A DNA stretch of 64,000 bases from Sipunculus nudus (lineage: Eukaryota; Annelida; Sipuncula; Golfingiida; Sipunculidae). Numbering within the stretch: position 1 is the first letter of the stretch; each line of letters starts with the position of its first letter. The notes below the pieces were generated by a model. That model ran no database searches. It saw only the letters and a list, made by a program, of their open reading frames with translations, and was not told where the DNA came from. The position numbers and the translations under genes were made by a program. The stretch spans positions 41,134,401-41,198,400 of the forward strand of contig CM049317.1 of NCBI GenBank assembly GCA_026874595.1, read 5' to 3'. Shown here in pieces: positions 25,797-37,790 of this stretch.

Positions 25797-25799
25797 TAA

Positions 25800-26689
25800 T
25801 AAAACATTTATTATGACAGCTAGGTCCATCGAGCATATGGTTGAAAGTTAACACACGTGTCAGGAATGTCCGACCTGATGTCCGACCTCCATGTGTGTTT
25901 ACATGGCCTCGTTTTCAGTCCAACAATAACGTTCACTGATTGGCTAATAGACCTGTCGATTAAGCACTCGCCGTCAGATCAATTGTCCTCAAACATTGCA
26001 TGATGAGAGGAATACATCTAGGGAGAATGCATATTTTTTTACTTCAATCAAATAATTAAAGATGCCAGTGAATAATGCTCGAATTCACTCACATGTCTTT
26101 TAATTTTGAAGTGTTGAGAACTGAGAACCCTCATAAAATTGTCAAAAATGAAGATAACCCTCCCAAATTCAAAATGGAAATGCTTTCACAAAGTTAAATA
26201 TATATGTGCAAAATAAAGTGAGAATTCATAAGGCTTTGCTGAGAAAAGGCATCTGTTGTATCTGAGTGTAATGGAAAAGGCACAAACCAGGGCCAAAGTA
26301 CCAAGGTGTCTGACATGGTTTTGAAAAACTGGTCGAGTCAATTTTTGTCAAAATTTGCATGATGACTGGGATATATCAGGATGATGCACATACTTTCATA
26401 TTTTAATAGTTACAACATGACCGCATAATTGCCAATAATGTTCAAAAGTTTCTTAAGGTGTTCAAAAAGATTAACTAGAATATCAGCAAAAGCTGACAAA
26501 AGCCCTCAGCCAAAAGAACAGTGTTTAGAGGTGGTAACAGTAATAAGTACTAAATATCTGTTCTCACATGGATGTATATCTGTACATGTCTCAGTTATAA
26601 ATTTAAAATGGAGAGGTATGTACCATGATTCATAACAATCCACCAAATGCTTCCTGAAAAATAAGCTTCTAAGTTTTATTCTATTATAA
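25800..26689. other. Gene-free stretch
   Basis: No supported gene. A short GTCCGACCTGATGTCCGACC duplication lies at about 25,868. Confidence 0.6.
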
Positions 26690-27530
26690 GCTCTGTGACC
26701 TTGTAAAGTAGGTCAAGGTCACCCATCTTCGAACATGAAAGAGATTTTTGTCGATATACATCTTCACCAAAGAAATAAAATTCCTATTGTGAATCCTTTT
26801 AGAGATATCCCATTCACAAGGCCAAAGTTGAAAAATCCAAGAAAAATTCAATAAAAAATCAGAAATTGCAGGTGGCGCCCCCAAACTTGTGCAGCAGTTT
26901 CAGACCATCAGTCCCTATGATCATAGTAAGTATTGTGAAAATCCATCCAATGGTTTCTAAGAAATAAGCTTCTAAATGTTTTTTCTATAATCAGCTCTAA
27001 AACGTAGAAAAATAGGTCAAGGTCATCCATCTTCAAACTTGACCGAGATTTTGTCAATATACATCTTCACCGAAAAAATAAAATTCTTACGGTGAATCCT
27101 TTTCGAGATATCCCGCTCACAAGCCCAAAGTTTAAAAATCTGATAAAAATTCATTAAAAATCAGAAATTGTAGGTGGCGCCACCAAACTTGTATAGCAGG
27201 TACAGACTATCAGTCCCAATAATCATAGAAAGTTTTGTGAAAATCCACCAAATGGTTCCTGAGTAATAAGCATCTAAGTGTTTTTCTATAATCAGCTCTA
27301 AAATGTAGAAAAATAGGTCAAGGTCACCCATCTTCGAACTTGACTGAGATTTTGTCGATATACATCTTTACAGAGGAAATAAAATTCTGACGGTGAATCC
27401 TTTTCAAGATATCCCGCTCACAAGGTAAAAGTTAACGGACGCCGGACCGACGGACAGACAGACGGCAAGACGGACGGACGGACAGCTTGGGTGACGACAA
27501 TAGCCCATCAGCCTAAGGGCTGAGGGCTAA
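26690..27530. repeat. Repeat family E: ~300-bp tandem array, three copies
   Basis: Three units are anchored by TAGGTCAAGGTCA near 26,709, 27,013 and 27,314. Each has GATATACATCTT(C/T)AC, AATAAAATTC and GATATCCC(A/G)(T/C)TCACAAG; the first two also hold a GGTGGCGCC core. It ends in a tail of ACGGACGG/ACAGACAG at about 27,435-27,483 and GGGCTGAGGGCTAAAAA. Non-coding. Confidence 0.9.
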
Positions 27531-28154
27531 AAAGTACAAAAGTTTCTTATGTAGGTGGAGCCCCAAATTTAGGTTTGTAATCCATTTACACTTGTACACA
27601 AAATTTCAGAAGTATCTGTCCAGGTAATACTGAGAAAAGCTGCTAGTGTTAACAGACTGATGACAGACGGATGCCGCACCATGGCTACAGCTCACAAGTG
27701 AGCTAATAATACTGATTAATTAAGGTGTACTGGCTTCAGATGCCATCATTCAGTTCAATAGCTTAGTCTAGATAATCATAATGGTGCACTATCATGTTTC
27801 AGCATAACAATTCTTTAAGAAAGAAGGCAGCTAAATATTTCAACTTGTCAGTTACCTAATTTTTTCATCCCTATGCAAACTGCCACCGTTTAAATGATAC
27901 GTCAAAATACACTGCACAAGAAATCCAAACACTGATTCCCCTGATTAATGATATGTAGGGATACAATTAAGTTTGATCAAATCAAGGTTTTACATATAAA
28001 TAAAGTAACCACTGTAAAGGTAACTGTTCAGTTAACACAGATACACTGTTCACCTGACATAGAGGGGATGCACAACTAGATAAGACTTATGTGCTAAAGT
28101 TGCTCAAATGAAGGAATCAATAACTGAAATTTAAAATGAAAGATATAATGTTAA
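27531..28154. other. Gene-free stretch, partly repeat-derived
   Basis: A GACAGACGGATGCCGCACCATG tail lies near 27,660. Otherwise ordinary AT-rich sequence. Confidence 0.55.
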
Positions 28155-28285
28155 ACAAGGCCTACAGGGCTAATGCGAACCTGTGGAACAAGATTACACC
28201 AGGTATAATGCTTCATTGCTGGACCATTACTTTTCAAGAACATGTGTAACATGTATATGAACAATGCAAGTACTAAACACTAAAC
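28155..28285 (+). repeat. Fragment shared with the 3' junction of element 3
   Basis: From AAACAAGGCCTACAGG through TGAACAATGCAAGTACTAAA this segment matches 62,149-62,262 with small indels. At 62 kb the same sequence supplies the last roughly 20 codons of the integrase frame. Confidence 0.85.
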
Positions 28286-29570
28286 GGACGCTGTGCAAAA
28301 ATGGTGGCAGGTGGCACCACCAATTTTGTGTATGATTAAGAGATATGTGAGATCTATACACATGCAAAATTTCAGATAAGTCAAACCAGTCCTGAGATAT
28401 AAGCCTGAATGTCTACAGCGTATACATAAATGTAGGTGGTGCCACCAGCCACAAAATCCAGAAAGCTATATAAGATGTATAAACCTGCAAAATTTTAGGC
28501 GATAAGTCAAACCTCTACTGAGATATGAGTGATTTTAGCCCACCGCAAACAAACAGAAGGACGCTGTGCAAAAATGTTTGCAGGTGGCACCACCGCTTTT
28601 GCGTATGATAAGGAGCTATGTGAGATCTATAAACATGCAAAATTTTTGCCCAATCGGTCAAATGGTTCCTGAGATATGAGCTTGGATGTCTGCAGCATAA
28701 ATTTGAATGTAGGTGGTGCCACTTGTCATAAAATCATGAAAGCTGTCCAGGATGTATAAACCTACAAAATATCAGGTGGATAAGTCAAACCACTGCTGAG
28801 ATATGAGTGATTATATCCCAAGGCAGATGAACAGATGGACACTGTGCATAAGTGGTTGCAGGTGGCGCCACCAGTTTTGCCTATGATGAAGAGCTATGTG
28901 AGATATATACACATGCAAAACTTTGGCCCAATCGGTCAAACGGTTCCCGAGATATGAGCTTCGATGTCTGCAGAGTAAACCTGAATGTAGATGGTGCCAC
29001 ATGTCATAAAATCGAGAAAGCTTTCCAGGATGTATAACCTGCAAAATTTCAGGTAGATATGGCAAACCACTGCTGAGATACGAGTGATTTTACGCAAAGG
29101 CAGATGAACTGATGGATGCTGTGCCTAAGTGGTTGCAGGTGGCGCCACCAGTTTTGAATATACTGAAGAGCTATGTGAGACCTATACACATGCAAAATTC
29201 TGGCCCAATCGGTCAAACGGTTCCAGAGATATGAGCTTAGATGTCTGCAGAGTAAACATGAATATAGGTGGCGCCACCTGTCATAAAATCGAAAACCTGT
29301 CCAGGATGTATAAACCTGCAAAATTTCAGGTGGATAAGTCAAACAACTGCTGAGATATGAGTGATATTATCCCAAGGCAGATGAACAGATGGACGCTGTG
29401 CAAAATGGTTGCAGGTGGCGCCACCATTTTTAGTGTATGTGATTAAGCTATCAAAGGGCTACATTTGTGCAAAATTTTTAGCCTGATCGGTCAAACAATT
29501 CCCGTGATATGCGGGTTTATGTGTGGAAACAGACACGCAAATGGATGCTGGGCAGCAAGGAAAGGTCAGA
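28286..29570. repeat. Repeat family F: ~277-bp tandem array, 4-5 copies
   Basis: Units near 28,286, 28,560, 28,838, 29,115 and 29,391 repeat a GCTGTGC(A/C)(A/T)AA start, GCAGGTGGCGCCACC, GAGCTATGTGAGA, CCCAATCGGTCAAA, a second GTAGGTGG(T/C)GCCAC and AGTCAAACCACTGCTGAGAT. The central units are the most alike. Open frames of 61-97 residues on both strands are array translations. Confidence 0.9.
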
Positions 29571-30450
29571 GGTCAACAAAAAATGAGGGTGCAGCAGTTC
29601 ACATGTGACCTGATGATAAACCCAATTCGCTTAAAATGCAAACCAAGTTTTTTTTCAAACAGTTGAAAGATATAATTCCAATAATCTGGAAATTCTGCAT
29701 CTAACCATTGTGTCCAGACGTCTAGACGCTGTGTCTAAACACATAGTCTAGACACCCCCCAGAGCCAGGTCAGTTGCCATGGTGATGTCTGGACCCCACC
29801 TGTTTGTACTGAGTGACCTCTTGACTTGGCTGCTGAAACTCAGCATATTGTCAAATCTGTTTTATAATACAGAAAGCCTTTTTCAATTGGCTACAATGCT
29901 GTTTTATAACTGTATTTACCCGATCTATTCTTATAAAACTGGCAGACCCTACCAAAGAATATTTCTTGTAAAGTTTAAACCAATCAGCTTAACAGTTTCA
30001 TCATGAATCAGTGTATAAGCGAGAAGAGTTTAAAATTACATTTTCGCTTGTATAAAACACATCAATGTAGGTGGCGCCACCAATACCTCAAAATCAGATA
30101 TGACATATGTGACAAACTTGGTATAAAATTTGGTGATAGCTCTAGCTGTTTCTGATATTTTAATTTTAGTGTGCTCTTTTGGACAGATGACTAAGTTCAA
30201 CCTTCTGAAACTCGGCCAAAAATCTCCAAACTGGAACCATTCGAACAAACTTGAGAGAGATCGTTCAAGGCATCATTTCTGTGAAATATTGGACAATTTG
30301 GCTGGACACTTTCAGAGAAGAAGATTTTTATAGGTTTTTATGCTTTTCTCTATAAAATCTAAATTAATGCAGATACCCAATAATAAGCTCCAGGGCACCA
30401 AGTTTCACATGTGACTGCTAGCTCCGAGGGTTTCTGACTTACAGGTATCA
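29571..30450 (-). repeat. Dispersed repeat family B, inverted copy
   Basis: 29,705-30,447 reads as the reverse complement of 15,738-17,110 but shorter, lacking its internal duplications. Alignable blocks include CAGGTCAGTTGCCATGGTGA, CTCTTGACTTGGCTGCTGAA, AATAATAAGCTCCAGGGCAC and CTGCTAGCTCCGA. It holds a GGTGGCGCCACC palindrome at 30,070-30,081. Confidence 0.85.
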
Positions 30451-31400
30451 CAGGTATGACAAAGGTATCAGAGATGTATACATATGCCTTATTTCAGGCT
30501 GATATCCCCTCCTGAGATATAAGCATGAACATACACTGTGAAAAATTATTGTAGGTGGTGCCACCAGTCTTGTATATGACAAAGCTTTACGATATATATA
30601 TAAATTTGCTCAATTTCAGGCTGATTTATCAAATTCCTCTGGAGAAATAAGCAGGCACATACACTGTGCAAAAGTCATTGTAGGTGGCAACACCTGTCTT
30701 GTGAACGAGAAAGCCATCAAAGACTCATAGACAGGTCAAAATATCAGGCCAATCCATCAAACTTCTTCAGTTTGTTGCACTGGGTTGACTAGGCTTAGCC
30801 TGCACCTGGCTAGACTGAGTGCACTTTTGACCTGTTCCTTGCTGCACTGAGTGAACTCTTGACCTGTTGCATAATCTGACACAGTTGGCAGTCTGCCAAG
30901 GCTATAAATATATCCAGGCTGAACTATTGTGCCAAATCTGATGCAGTGGGCAGTCTGCCAAAGCTATAAATAAAATGTGAAAACCTGACCTTTACCTGGC
31001 TGCACTGCTATAAATAAAAATCTGCCAAAGCTATAAATAGATCCAGACTGACCTTTGGCCTGTTGCCAAATCTCGTATAGTAGCCACATCACTGCATAAG
31101 CTCACAGATTGGCTCCACATGCAGCCCTGAGGGGCATGACACCAATGAGGTAATCACATGATACTCATGAGGTGATCACATGCTACCCATGAGGTGATCA
31201 CATGGTGCCCATGAGGTGTTCACATGACACCCATGAGGTGATCACATGCCTTGTGCTTGGCTGCACTGATTTAACTCTTGACCTATATTTGGCTGCACTG
31301 AATGAACTCTTGATCTGTTGCCAAATCTGAAACAGTTGGCAGTTTTCAACCTTTTTAAAGATACAGACACAATCTTGGCCTGTTGGTAAATCTGTTTACA
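30451..31400 (+). repeat. Repeat mosaic shared with 62.3-62.96 kb
   Basis: Blocks in the same order occur at 62,320-62,960: TGTAGGTGG(T/C)(G/A)CCACCAGTCTTG, AAAAGTCATTGTAG(G/A)TGGC, CACCTGTCTTGTGAACGAGA, CTGCACTGAGTGAACTCTTG, the 22-bp array and CACAATCTTGGCCTGTT. The copy here has extra TGCCAAAGCTATAAATA duplications (30,890-31,050). Confidence 0.85.
31139..31255. repeat. 22-bp tandem repeat, five copies
   Basis: The unit is TGAGGT(G/A)ATCACATG plus seven variable bases ending CCA or TCA. A four-copy version is at about 62,708-62,793. Confidence 0.9.
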
Positions 31401-33240
31401 CATACTGAAAGACTATGGCTAAAATGCCTTTTTTAGCTGACATATTCATAAACTTTTTATCAAAATATCTAGAATAATAAAAGATGCAGTCCTTTCCTTG
31501 TTAAAGGGCCAATAATTATGCCAAAAATCACTCAGTTAACTTAGGCCACCAACAAAGGCCACATAAGAAATATTTTTGTACAATGTTATAGAAGTTATAA
31601 TTGATACAACAATTTTGTAGAAGAACACTATTGCAGTCCTCAGTTTGAAACAGACATAATAATGGCCATAAGACCAACTTCAGCTTTCAAGACTCAACAA
31701 AAAATCAACAAACTCTATCTATTCTTATATGAATAAAAGAACCATGTCCTAGGATAATTCTTTTGAAAAATTGAACAATTCAACTTGACAGTTTCTTCAA
31801 AAACATTATAAGCTGAAAGAGGCTAAAATTATGAGGTTTTTGCCCATAAAAAACAGGTCAATGTAGTAGGCATCACAAAATCAGCAATTTCAAATATGAG
31901 TCATGTGACCAACATTTGCACAATACTTGGTAATGCTAGGTTCTGTCATTTCTGAGATTACTATGTCCAAATGACTAAGATCAAATTCGTGTAACTCTGC
32001 TAAAATTCATCAAATGCAAACCATTGGAACAATCTTGAGAAGGCAACAATTTGGCTGGACCATTTACAAGAAGAAGACTTTAAAAGGTTTTTCAGCCTTT
32101 TCCCTATAAAATCTAAGTAAATATAAATATAAATTGTCGTACAGACGACCGCTGACGGATGACACCACACCATCACATAAGCTCACAGGTTGGCTAAAAA
32201 TGGGGGTCAAGTGACCTTGACCTCTGACCAGATAACCTCATAATCTACAGATTTCTTCCACTTTGGGCAAGTAAGCCATGTGTGAAAGATGGAAAGTTTG
32301 GGATGAAAAGATTGATTTACATTGCACTCACAATCATTTTAAAGATATGGCTCCTGTGACCTTCACTTTTTGACCTCTGGACCTCTGAAAGTTTGGTATA
32401 AAAAGCTTAGCTTTAAATGCAGCCATAATCTTTTTAAATAAGTGAGTCTTGTGACCTTGAACTTTGACCCCATGACCCCAAAATCATACTGGTTCTTTCT
32501 TTAGTGGTGGGCCATGTGTAAGTCAGGTTTGAAATTCATATGTTAATCCAACCTGGAATTATCATCTGGAAACAAATTTGTGTGGATGGACGGATGGACA
32601 GACAGACAGACACATGAACAGACAGACAGACAGGGTGATTACTATGGGGCATCCACTTGTGATCAATAAACACCAGGTTTTGGGACACTAGTTTGAATCA
32701 TAGCAGAAAAACTGACATGATTGTTGTCACTTTATAGGAATAAAAATAAAAAATACTGGTAAAATAAGAAAAAATACAGGTGGCACCACCTTTTTTTTTG
32801 GGAACTGACAAAACTAGTCATGGTCAATCATCAAGGCAATTTTCACGACAATCCATGCATTAATTATCAAGATAGCTGAGGTTTTGTATTAAATTTTTTA
32901 TTATTCTGGGGGGTATTTACAAGACCCATAGCTCGGAGGATGTAGGTCGCAGTGACCTAATTTCCGGTTTCCAAGGAGATTTTTACAGACCTCCCTGGTT
33001 TTCACTTAGAAGTTTCTAGGACCAGTAGTTACAATTTGTTTTTTTAATTATACTGCTGACACTAAATGACAGTGATTTGGTGTACTTAATTAACAGTACA
33101 AAAACAAGAAAAGGATTACAGGTGGTGCCACAAATCTCCCATGCAAGACAATGCTGTCCCAAATCTTCAATCAACCTAATTTTCAGATCAATCCATTCAA
33201 AATTTCTACAATTAAGCTAAAGAAGGGGAAGACGGTGCCC
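31401..33240. repeat. Degenerate repeat mosaic (family B-like plus TGACCTTGA-bearing repeats)
   Basis: 31,900-32,170 resembles inverted family B. 32,200-32,640 carries repeats with TGACCTTGACCT(C/T)TGACC-like blocks and an ACAGACAGACAGG tail, related to 34,340-34,630. 32,640-33,240 has two GGTGG(C/T)(A/G)CCAC cores and a block resembling family C inverted. No gene. Confidence 0.65.
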
Positions 33241-33773
33241 AAGCTGTACTGTTGACAAGAGCCCAGCCAGCTCCCTCAGCAATGTGTAAGTGGATCCATG
33301 GTTGAGAGCTTTTGAGGTTTATGGTGACCAATTTTGAGGAGAAATTTTGAGATGATGTATGTGGGATAGCCTAACCTATAATATTGTACATGCCACACCA
33401 AGCATAAAAAGTATCCAAGAAACCGGATCCAACATAGTCTCATACCCCCCCCCCCCCCCCCCCCGAACCAAGGTCAAGACAAGAACGTAGACATGCCAGT
33501 AGAGCAGCAGCACCCACACCCACTTGGGGAACAGCCCTACTACCTCAACAACCATACCACCAGCATACAGACAATTCTTTTTTTTCAAAACTTGTACAAT
33601 GATTGACTGAGTGATTTTAGTTTTCTTCATAAGCCAATACAGCATTCTTGAGACATTTAATATTTTGTGTCATTTTCACCAAAAATGGAATAATAGAAGG
33701 CAATGGTCACTCTTAAGGTAAAGGTAATGGCTACATTTTAATGTACCTGTTGGGTTTAAAACAGATGCATTAT
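33241..33773. other. Non-coding stretch with poly-C tract
   Basis: Poly-C at 33,445-33,464. It lies downstream (minus sense) of the tau-like terminal exon and its candidate poly(A) signal. No coding evidence. Confidence 0.5.
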
Positions 33774-33779
33774 TTATTT
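33774..33779 (-). promoter_or_regulatory. Candidate poly(A) signal of the tau-like gene
   Basis: AATAAA on the minus strand, 211 nt beyond the stop codon of the exon at 33,990-34,097. It is the nearest canonical hexamer in the sense direction that I noticed. Confidence 0.4.
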
Positions 33780-33989
33780 TTTTAGTCATCTCACTAACAA
33801 GGACTCTCTTTGATGGCAGTGTGACTGTGCAGATAGAATCAATGTTTGTGACCATAGTATCCCTGACTTTCAATCTGGGGATACCATAGTATCCCAGATG
33901 GTATTGCCAACTTTTAGTCTGGGCAAACAATTACCCTTAATGATATTTTGACTATATTACAGTGGTTAAACAGACTATGACACTGATGT

Positions 33990-34097
33990 TCACTCATCTT
34001 CACTGATGCAGTTGGCTTCACTGCTGCTCAAGCTAGCTGTTCGGGTATCTGTGCGTGGTTTTGCTTTTTCCTTGAAGTCCAACTTGTGGGTCTCAAT
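33990..34097 (-). CDS. Terminal coding exon of a MAP2/MAP4/tau-family microtubule-associated protein
   Basis: Minus-strand exon preceded by TCTAATTTTACAG, a good 3' splice site. It encodes 35 residues starting IETHKLDFKEKAKPRTDT and ending in an acidic SEDE before TGA (33,990-33,992). The start matches the conserved segment right after the last PGGG microtubule-binding repeat of tau/MAP2/MAP4 (IETHKLxFxExAKxxTD). In vertebrate tau a new exon begins at this same IETHKL point, so the intron position appears conserved. The C-terminal tail is much shorter than in vertebrates and Ser-rich. The protein would bind and stabilise microtubules. Upstream repeat exons should lie to the right on the minus strand; I could not find them. 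Only this exon is called, phase 0. Confidence 0.75.
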   Translation of the reverse strand: METHKLDFKEKAKPRTDTRTASLSSSEANCISEDE

Positions 34098-36725
34098 CTG
34101 TAAAATTAGACTTTAAATTAGAATTCCTAAAATTAATTTGTAACAACATCCACTAAGACTTGTTAGAAGCTAAATAAACAGGAAATGTTAAATGAATAAT
34201 GAGTCCATGACACTGGTGATTAAGCATGATGCATTGCACCATTAGAACTCTCAGATCAGAGAGCAAAGAGACAAAAATTAACTAGGAACCCTTGGGTCTT
34301 GACCCTCAGCTAAATTGCTGTCTACAAGGATATTTTTATGAGTTTTTTTTTCAAAATATGGGTGCTGTTACCCAGACCTTTTACCTTGTAACCACAAAAT
34401 TAATCAGGTTCTTCTCCTGTTGGCAGGTCAACTCTTTGTGCAAGATGGAAGGTTTGGGATGAAATGTTTGGCTTAAAATGCATACACAATTTTTTTTAAA
34501 GAAGTTGGTCCTGTGACCTTGACCTTTCACCTCATGTCCCCAAAATCAATGTGGTTCTTGCTTAAATTGTATGCCATATATAATTTAAGCTTGAAATCCA
34601 TATATTAATCTAAACTGGGGTTATCAATGATGTCACAATGATACTACAAATTGCTGGCTGCGCTGCTGGTCACAAGTTGGTCACAGCGGGTCACAGATTG
34701 GCCACAGGGGGTCACACTTAACCATTAAAAGAGCCAAAGGAGATTATAATAGTAAAGGTAATTTGGAATGAATGCACTCTTGAGTATATATGTAAATGCA
34801 TTACCCATCATTACTATGCATGAGTCTCATTACAGTTATTAATTAATTATGCATAGCTAAATACAGTTGCCTTATTACAGTATTGGTGCTATGATAGTCC
34901 GCATTAAGAACACAAGGTTGTGAACACATTTTAGCATGTAGCTGTGACCAATTATCATATAATAGGTATATAATTATTTTAGTAGTGGACAGCAATGCAT
35001 GGGTATGAAAGGAAGTAGTTGTTTAGTCTTTATATTATGCTTTATATTACACATATATAATCAGACAGAGAGATACCATATTTTGATACCAGATATTTTG
35101 TAGTTTGATACACTTTTATATATGACATATTGTTCAAGTATTTTTGGAACAACTTTAAAAACAACAATGTCTTAATTATATTTTCTGCTCCAGTGTGTAA
35201 GAGATTATGAGTGTGTGCGAGTGACTGTTACAGAATTATCCCATATATGGAAACCGATTTTATTTCCCACGGCCCTGGTTGATTAATCACTTCATTATCT
35301 GAACACATTTAATTATTACTATTAATCCTGGCAATTTTAAACTTAACTGGAATAATTTTAGTATAAGTTAGGGACAATAACCCCCTAGAAAGCAGAATGC
35401 AACTGCAGACACAGGGTAAATTTATCCCCAGCAGGGCGGAAGCAACACATACTTAGAACATTATAGATGAATCTAATATTTCTTATTTATAAGATCATAT
35501 GGGGATATCTTGATTTAATATGCAATAAGAAATCAACAGTTTTTTGTTTGGTTTTTTTTATTTTGTATTCACAGCTAGTAAGTTACATATTGTAATTATG
35601 CAGTCAGTCATTTGATGATTAGCATGAATTCGATCAAGTTATTTATAGGGCCCTAGGTTCAGGTGAAGTTAACTTTATCCTTGATTATTAAGGTGGCAGG
35701 ACTGGTCCCCCCACCTGACCTGACTTTGTTTCAGTTTTCTCTTTGCATTGTACAATCTAATGCTTTAATACCCCCCAAAGTATACATTTTCTGAAAGCTA
35801 AGACAATAGACCCATGATTCACATCGCTCAGCTGAATTTTGGAAAATATTAGTAACTGCAAAATATTTTTATTTCTTTTGGTTTCTCATGTATATTATCA
35901 TTAGAAAAGCTAAAAAAATGGCCTTGCTAAAATGAAACTCTGTAAATTATAGAAAAATGGACATGAGCTAAACCATTTAGTGATGCACCAAGGGAATAAA
36001 TAGGCCTACGGTAAGTGTTATATAAAAGTAACATTTCATAAACAAATAATGTGTGAAGGTAATTAAGTTTTCAAAAGTTAAATATATGGCCATATGAGTT
36101 AAAAATTAATCCCACAAAGTTTGACCAATATTCCTAATTTTAATACTAAGTTAACAATGTTATTCACACCTAGGCCCCGCCAACCTTAAGAGATATGAAT
36201 GAAATGCTACAAAGTATTTATATCTTCTTAAATCTTGTCAGTTAGCACTTACATTAGATCCTAATATTTTATCACATTTGAATATTAGGATTAAATTCCT
36301 GAAATTTTTTTCTTTACAAAAATCAAAATTGTCCAAGTCTCATCAAAAAGAATTTATTTAACCTTAAAATTATAAGATTCATCTTGTTAATTAGTCCTGT
36401 GTAATGAAGGGGTGGGAGGGGGGGAGGGGTCTCCGTTGTTACTGCTCGTTGCTGAAAAAAATGTTAATTTTAAGATTTAGCTAATTCATAGTTAGTACAG
36501 GTCTGTCAACAGAATGGTGTTGGGGTGGGGGGGGGGGGGGGAGAGAAAAAGGCTCCCTGTGGTATGGTATTAACTGCAGACAGCCTGATCAAGCTCAACT
36601 CAGTGGAGAGAGGGCTTGCCCTAGTGATGGGATTGCATAACATTATGCCAACAGCCTGGGGAACATAGAGAGCTGCACTGAATGACCTACAGTCACCAAA
36701 GTGGACTGCTTGACAATGTAAGGGA
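34098..36725. other. Probable intron of the tau-like gene, repeat-bearing
   Basis: No further exon recognised. Contains a TGACCTTGACC repeat (34,340-34,630), a family of ACCCATG/GCTCAGCTG ends near 35,810, and G-rich runs (36,411-36,428 and 36,527-36,541). If the gene continues right, the retrotransposon at 36,730 sits in its intron in the same orientation. Confidence 0.45.
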
Positions 36726-36729
36726 ATAC

Positions 36730-37648
36730 TGTTACAACGGGGAATTAGGGGAGTTCTTCCCTAGCCATAACACAGCCACACGGCGCGTCAGGCGAATAAC
36801 TGAGACAGTCCAAGTTGGATATTGTGCTGTTTTATTTCCAGTTGTCTTGGTTCACATGTTGATGATGGCGTGGGTCTGTCTGCCAGTTCCCAGCCCAACA
36901 CAGGATTTTGTATCAGTATTACTACGTCACAAACCTTTACATCATCTTACACTTTTTCTATTGGATATTGGATATGTATCATTATGACGCACCTGAATGT
37001 TTAGATAACCATATATGGCTTCGGCTTTCGCCTACGCACAAACTTTTTCCTTGTTTTACCTAAAACTCATGTAATATCATTATATTCCTGATATTAATAT
37101 ATTCAGGGTACATATTTGTCTCCTGATCAATTCTGTGTGACCCAGCTACTTACTGACTCACTTTTGGTACAGTTTTCCTGTCCTAAATTACTGCCTCATG
37201 CGCAGGCCGGTATTCACCGTACCTTTGACTTTTATATCATTTTACACTGTCATCTAGATCTAAACCTGGCTTCTGCTGATGCCTATAATAACAGAATCTA
37301 TTTTGGCTTACTTGATTAAGTTTACATTCACATGGCTATAACAATTATACCAGTCTATAGTAATCACTGGTTGTCTGCATTCAGAATTTATGTCCATTTA
37401 AATACTCATTTATCAGCTTCTTTTCTAAACCTATATGCTAACCGACATATGGAGATCGGAATCCAAACACCTGTCTTACAATGGTAGACAATGCGTTGGT
37501 ACACCAATTTAGGCTATTATCATTTCTCTCTGTCGCTCTATCTGTCTTTCCATCTGCTGAACTGGTAACTGATCTTATGTGTACCAAAATATTGCGTTAA
37601 AATCAGTAATTAATTATAATAGATATTAACACCTCTTACCACATAACA
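36730..37648 (-). repeat. 3' LTR of element 2
   Basis: 919 bp, ends TG...CA in both orientations. AATAAA for element transcripts lies at 36,831-36,836 (minus). Open frames inside are not coding genes. Confidence 0.95.
36831..36836 (-). promoter_or_regulatory. LTR poly(A) signal of element 2
   Basis: AATAAA in element sense, about 100 nt before the LTR end, which places the R-U5 border shortly after it. The same hexamer is in the 5' LTR at 45,519-45,524. Confidence 0.6.
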
Positions 37649-37790
37649 TATCCCTGGGGCTCAAAATTTGAACTCCGGGTCAAATACACAGTAAGATGAA
37701 CAACACACCGGGGACAATTTAAATAACGCCTAAGAATCATATTAGAAAAAAACGGGATGAGCCGTTATTAATTAAAAGTACAGAAAGGGT

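Noticed and set aside
36682-36987. Open frame over the LTR start (also seen at 45,415-45,675)
   Set aside because: Lies in the LTR and occurs twice because the LTRs are repeated; antisense to element transcription and without domain.
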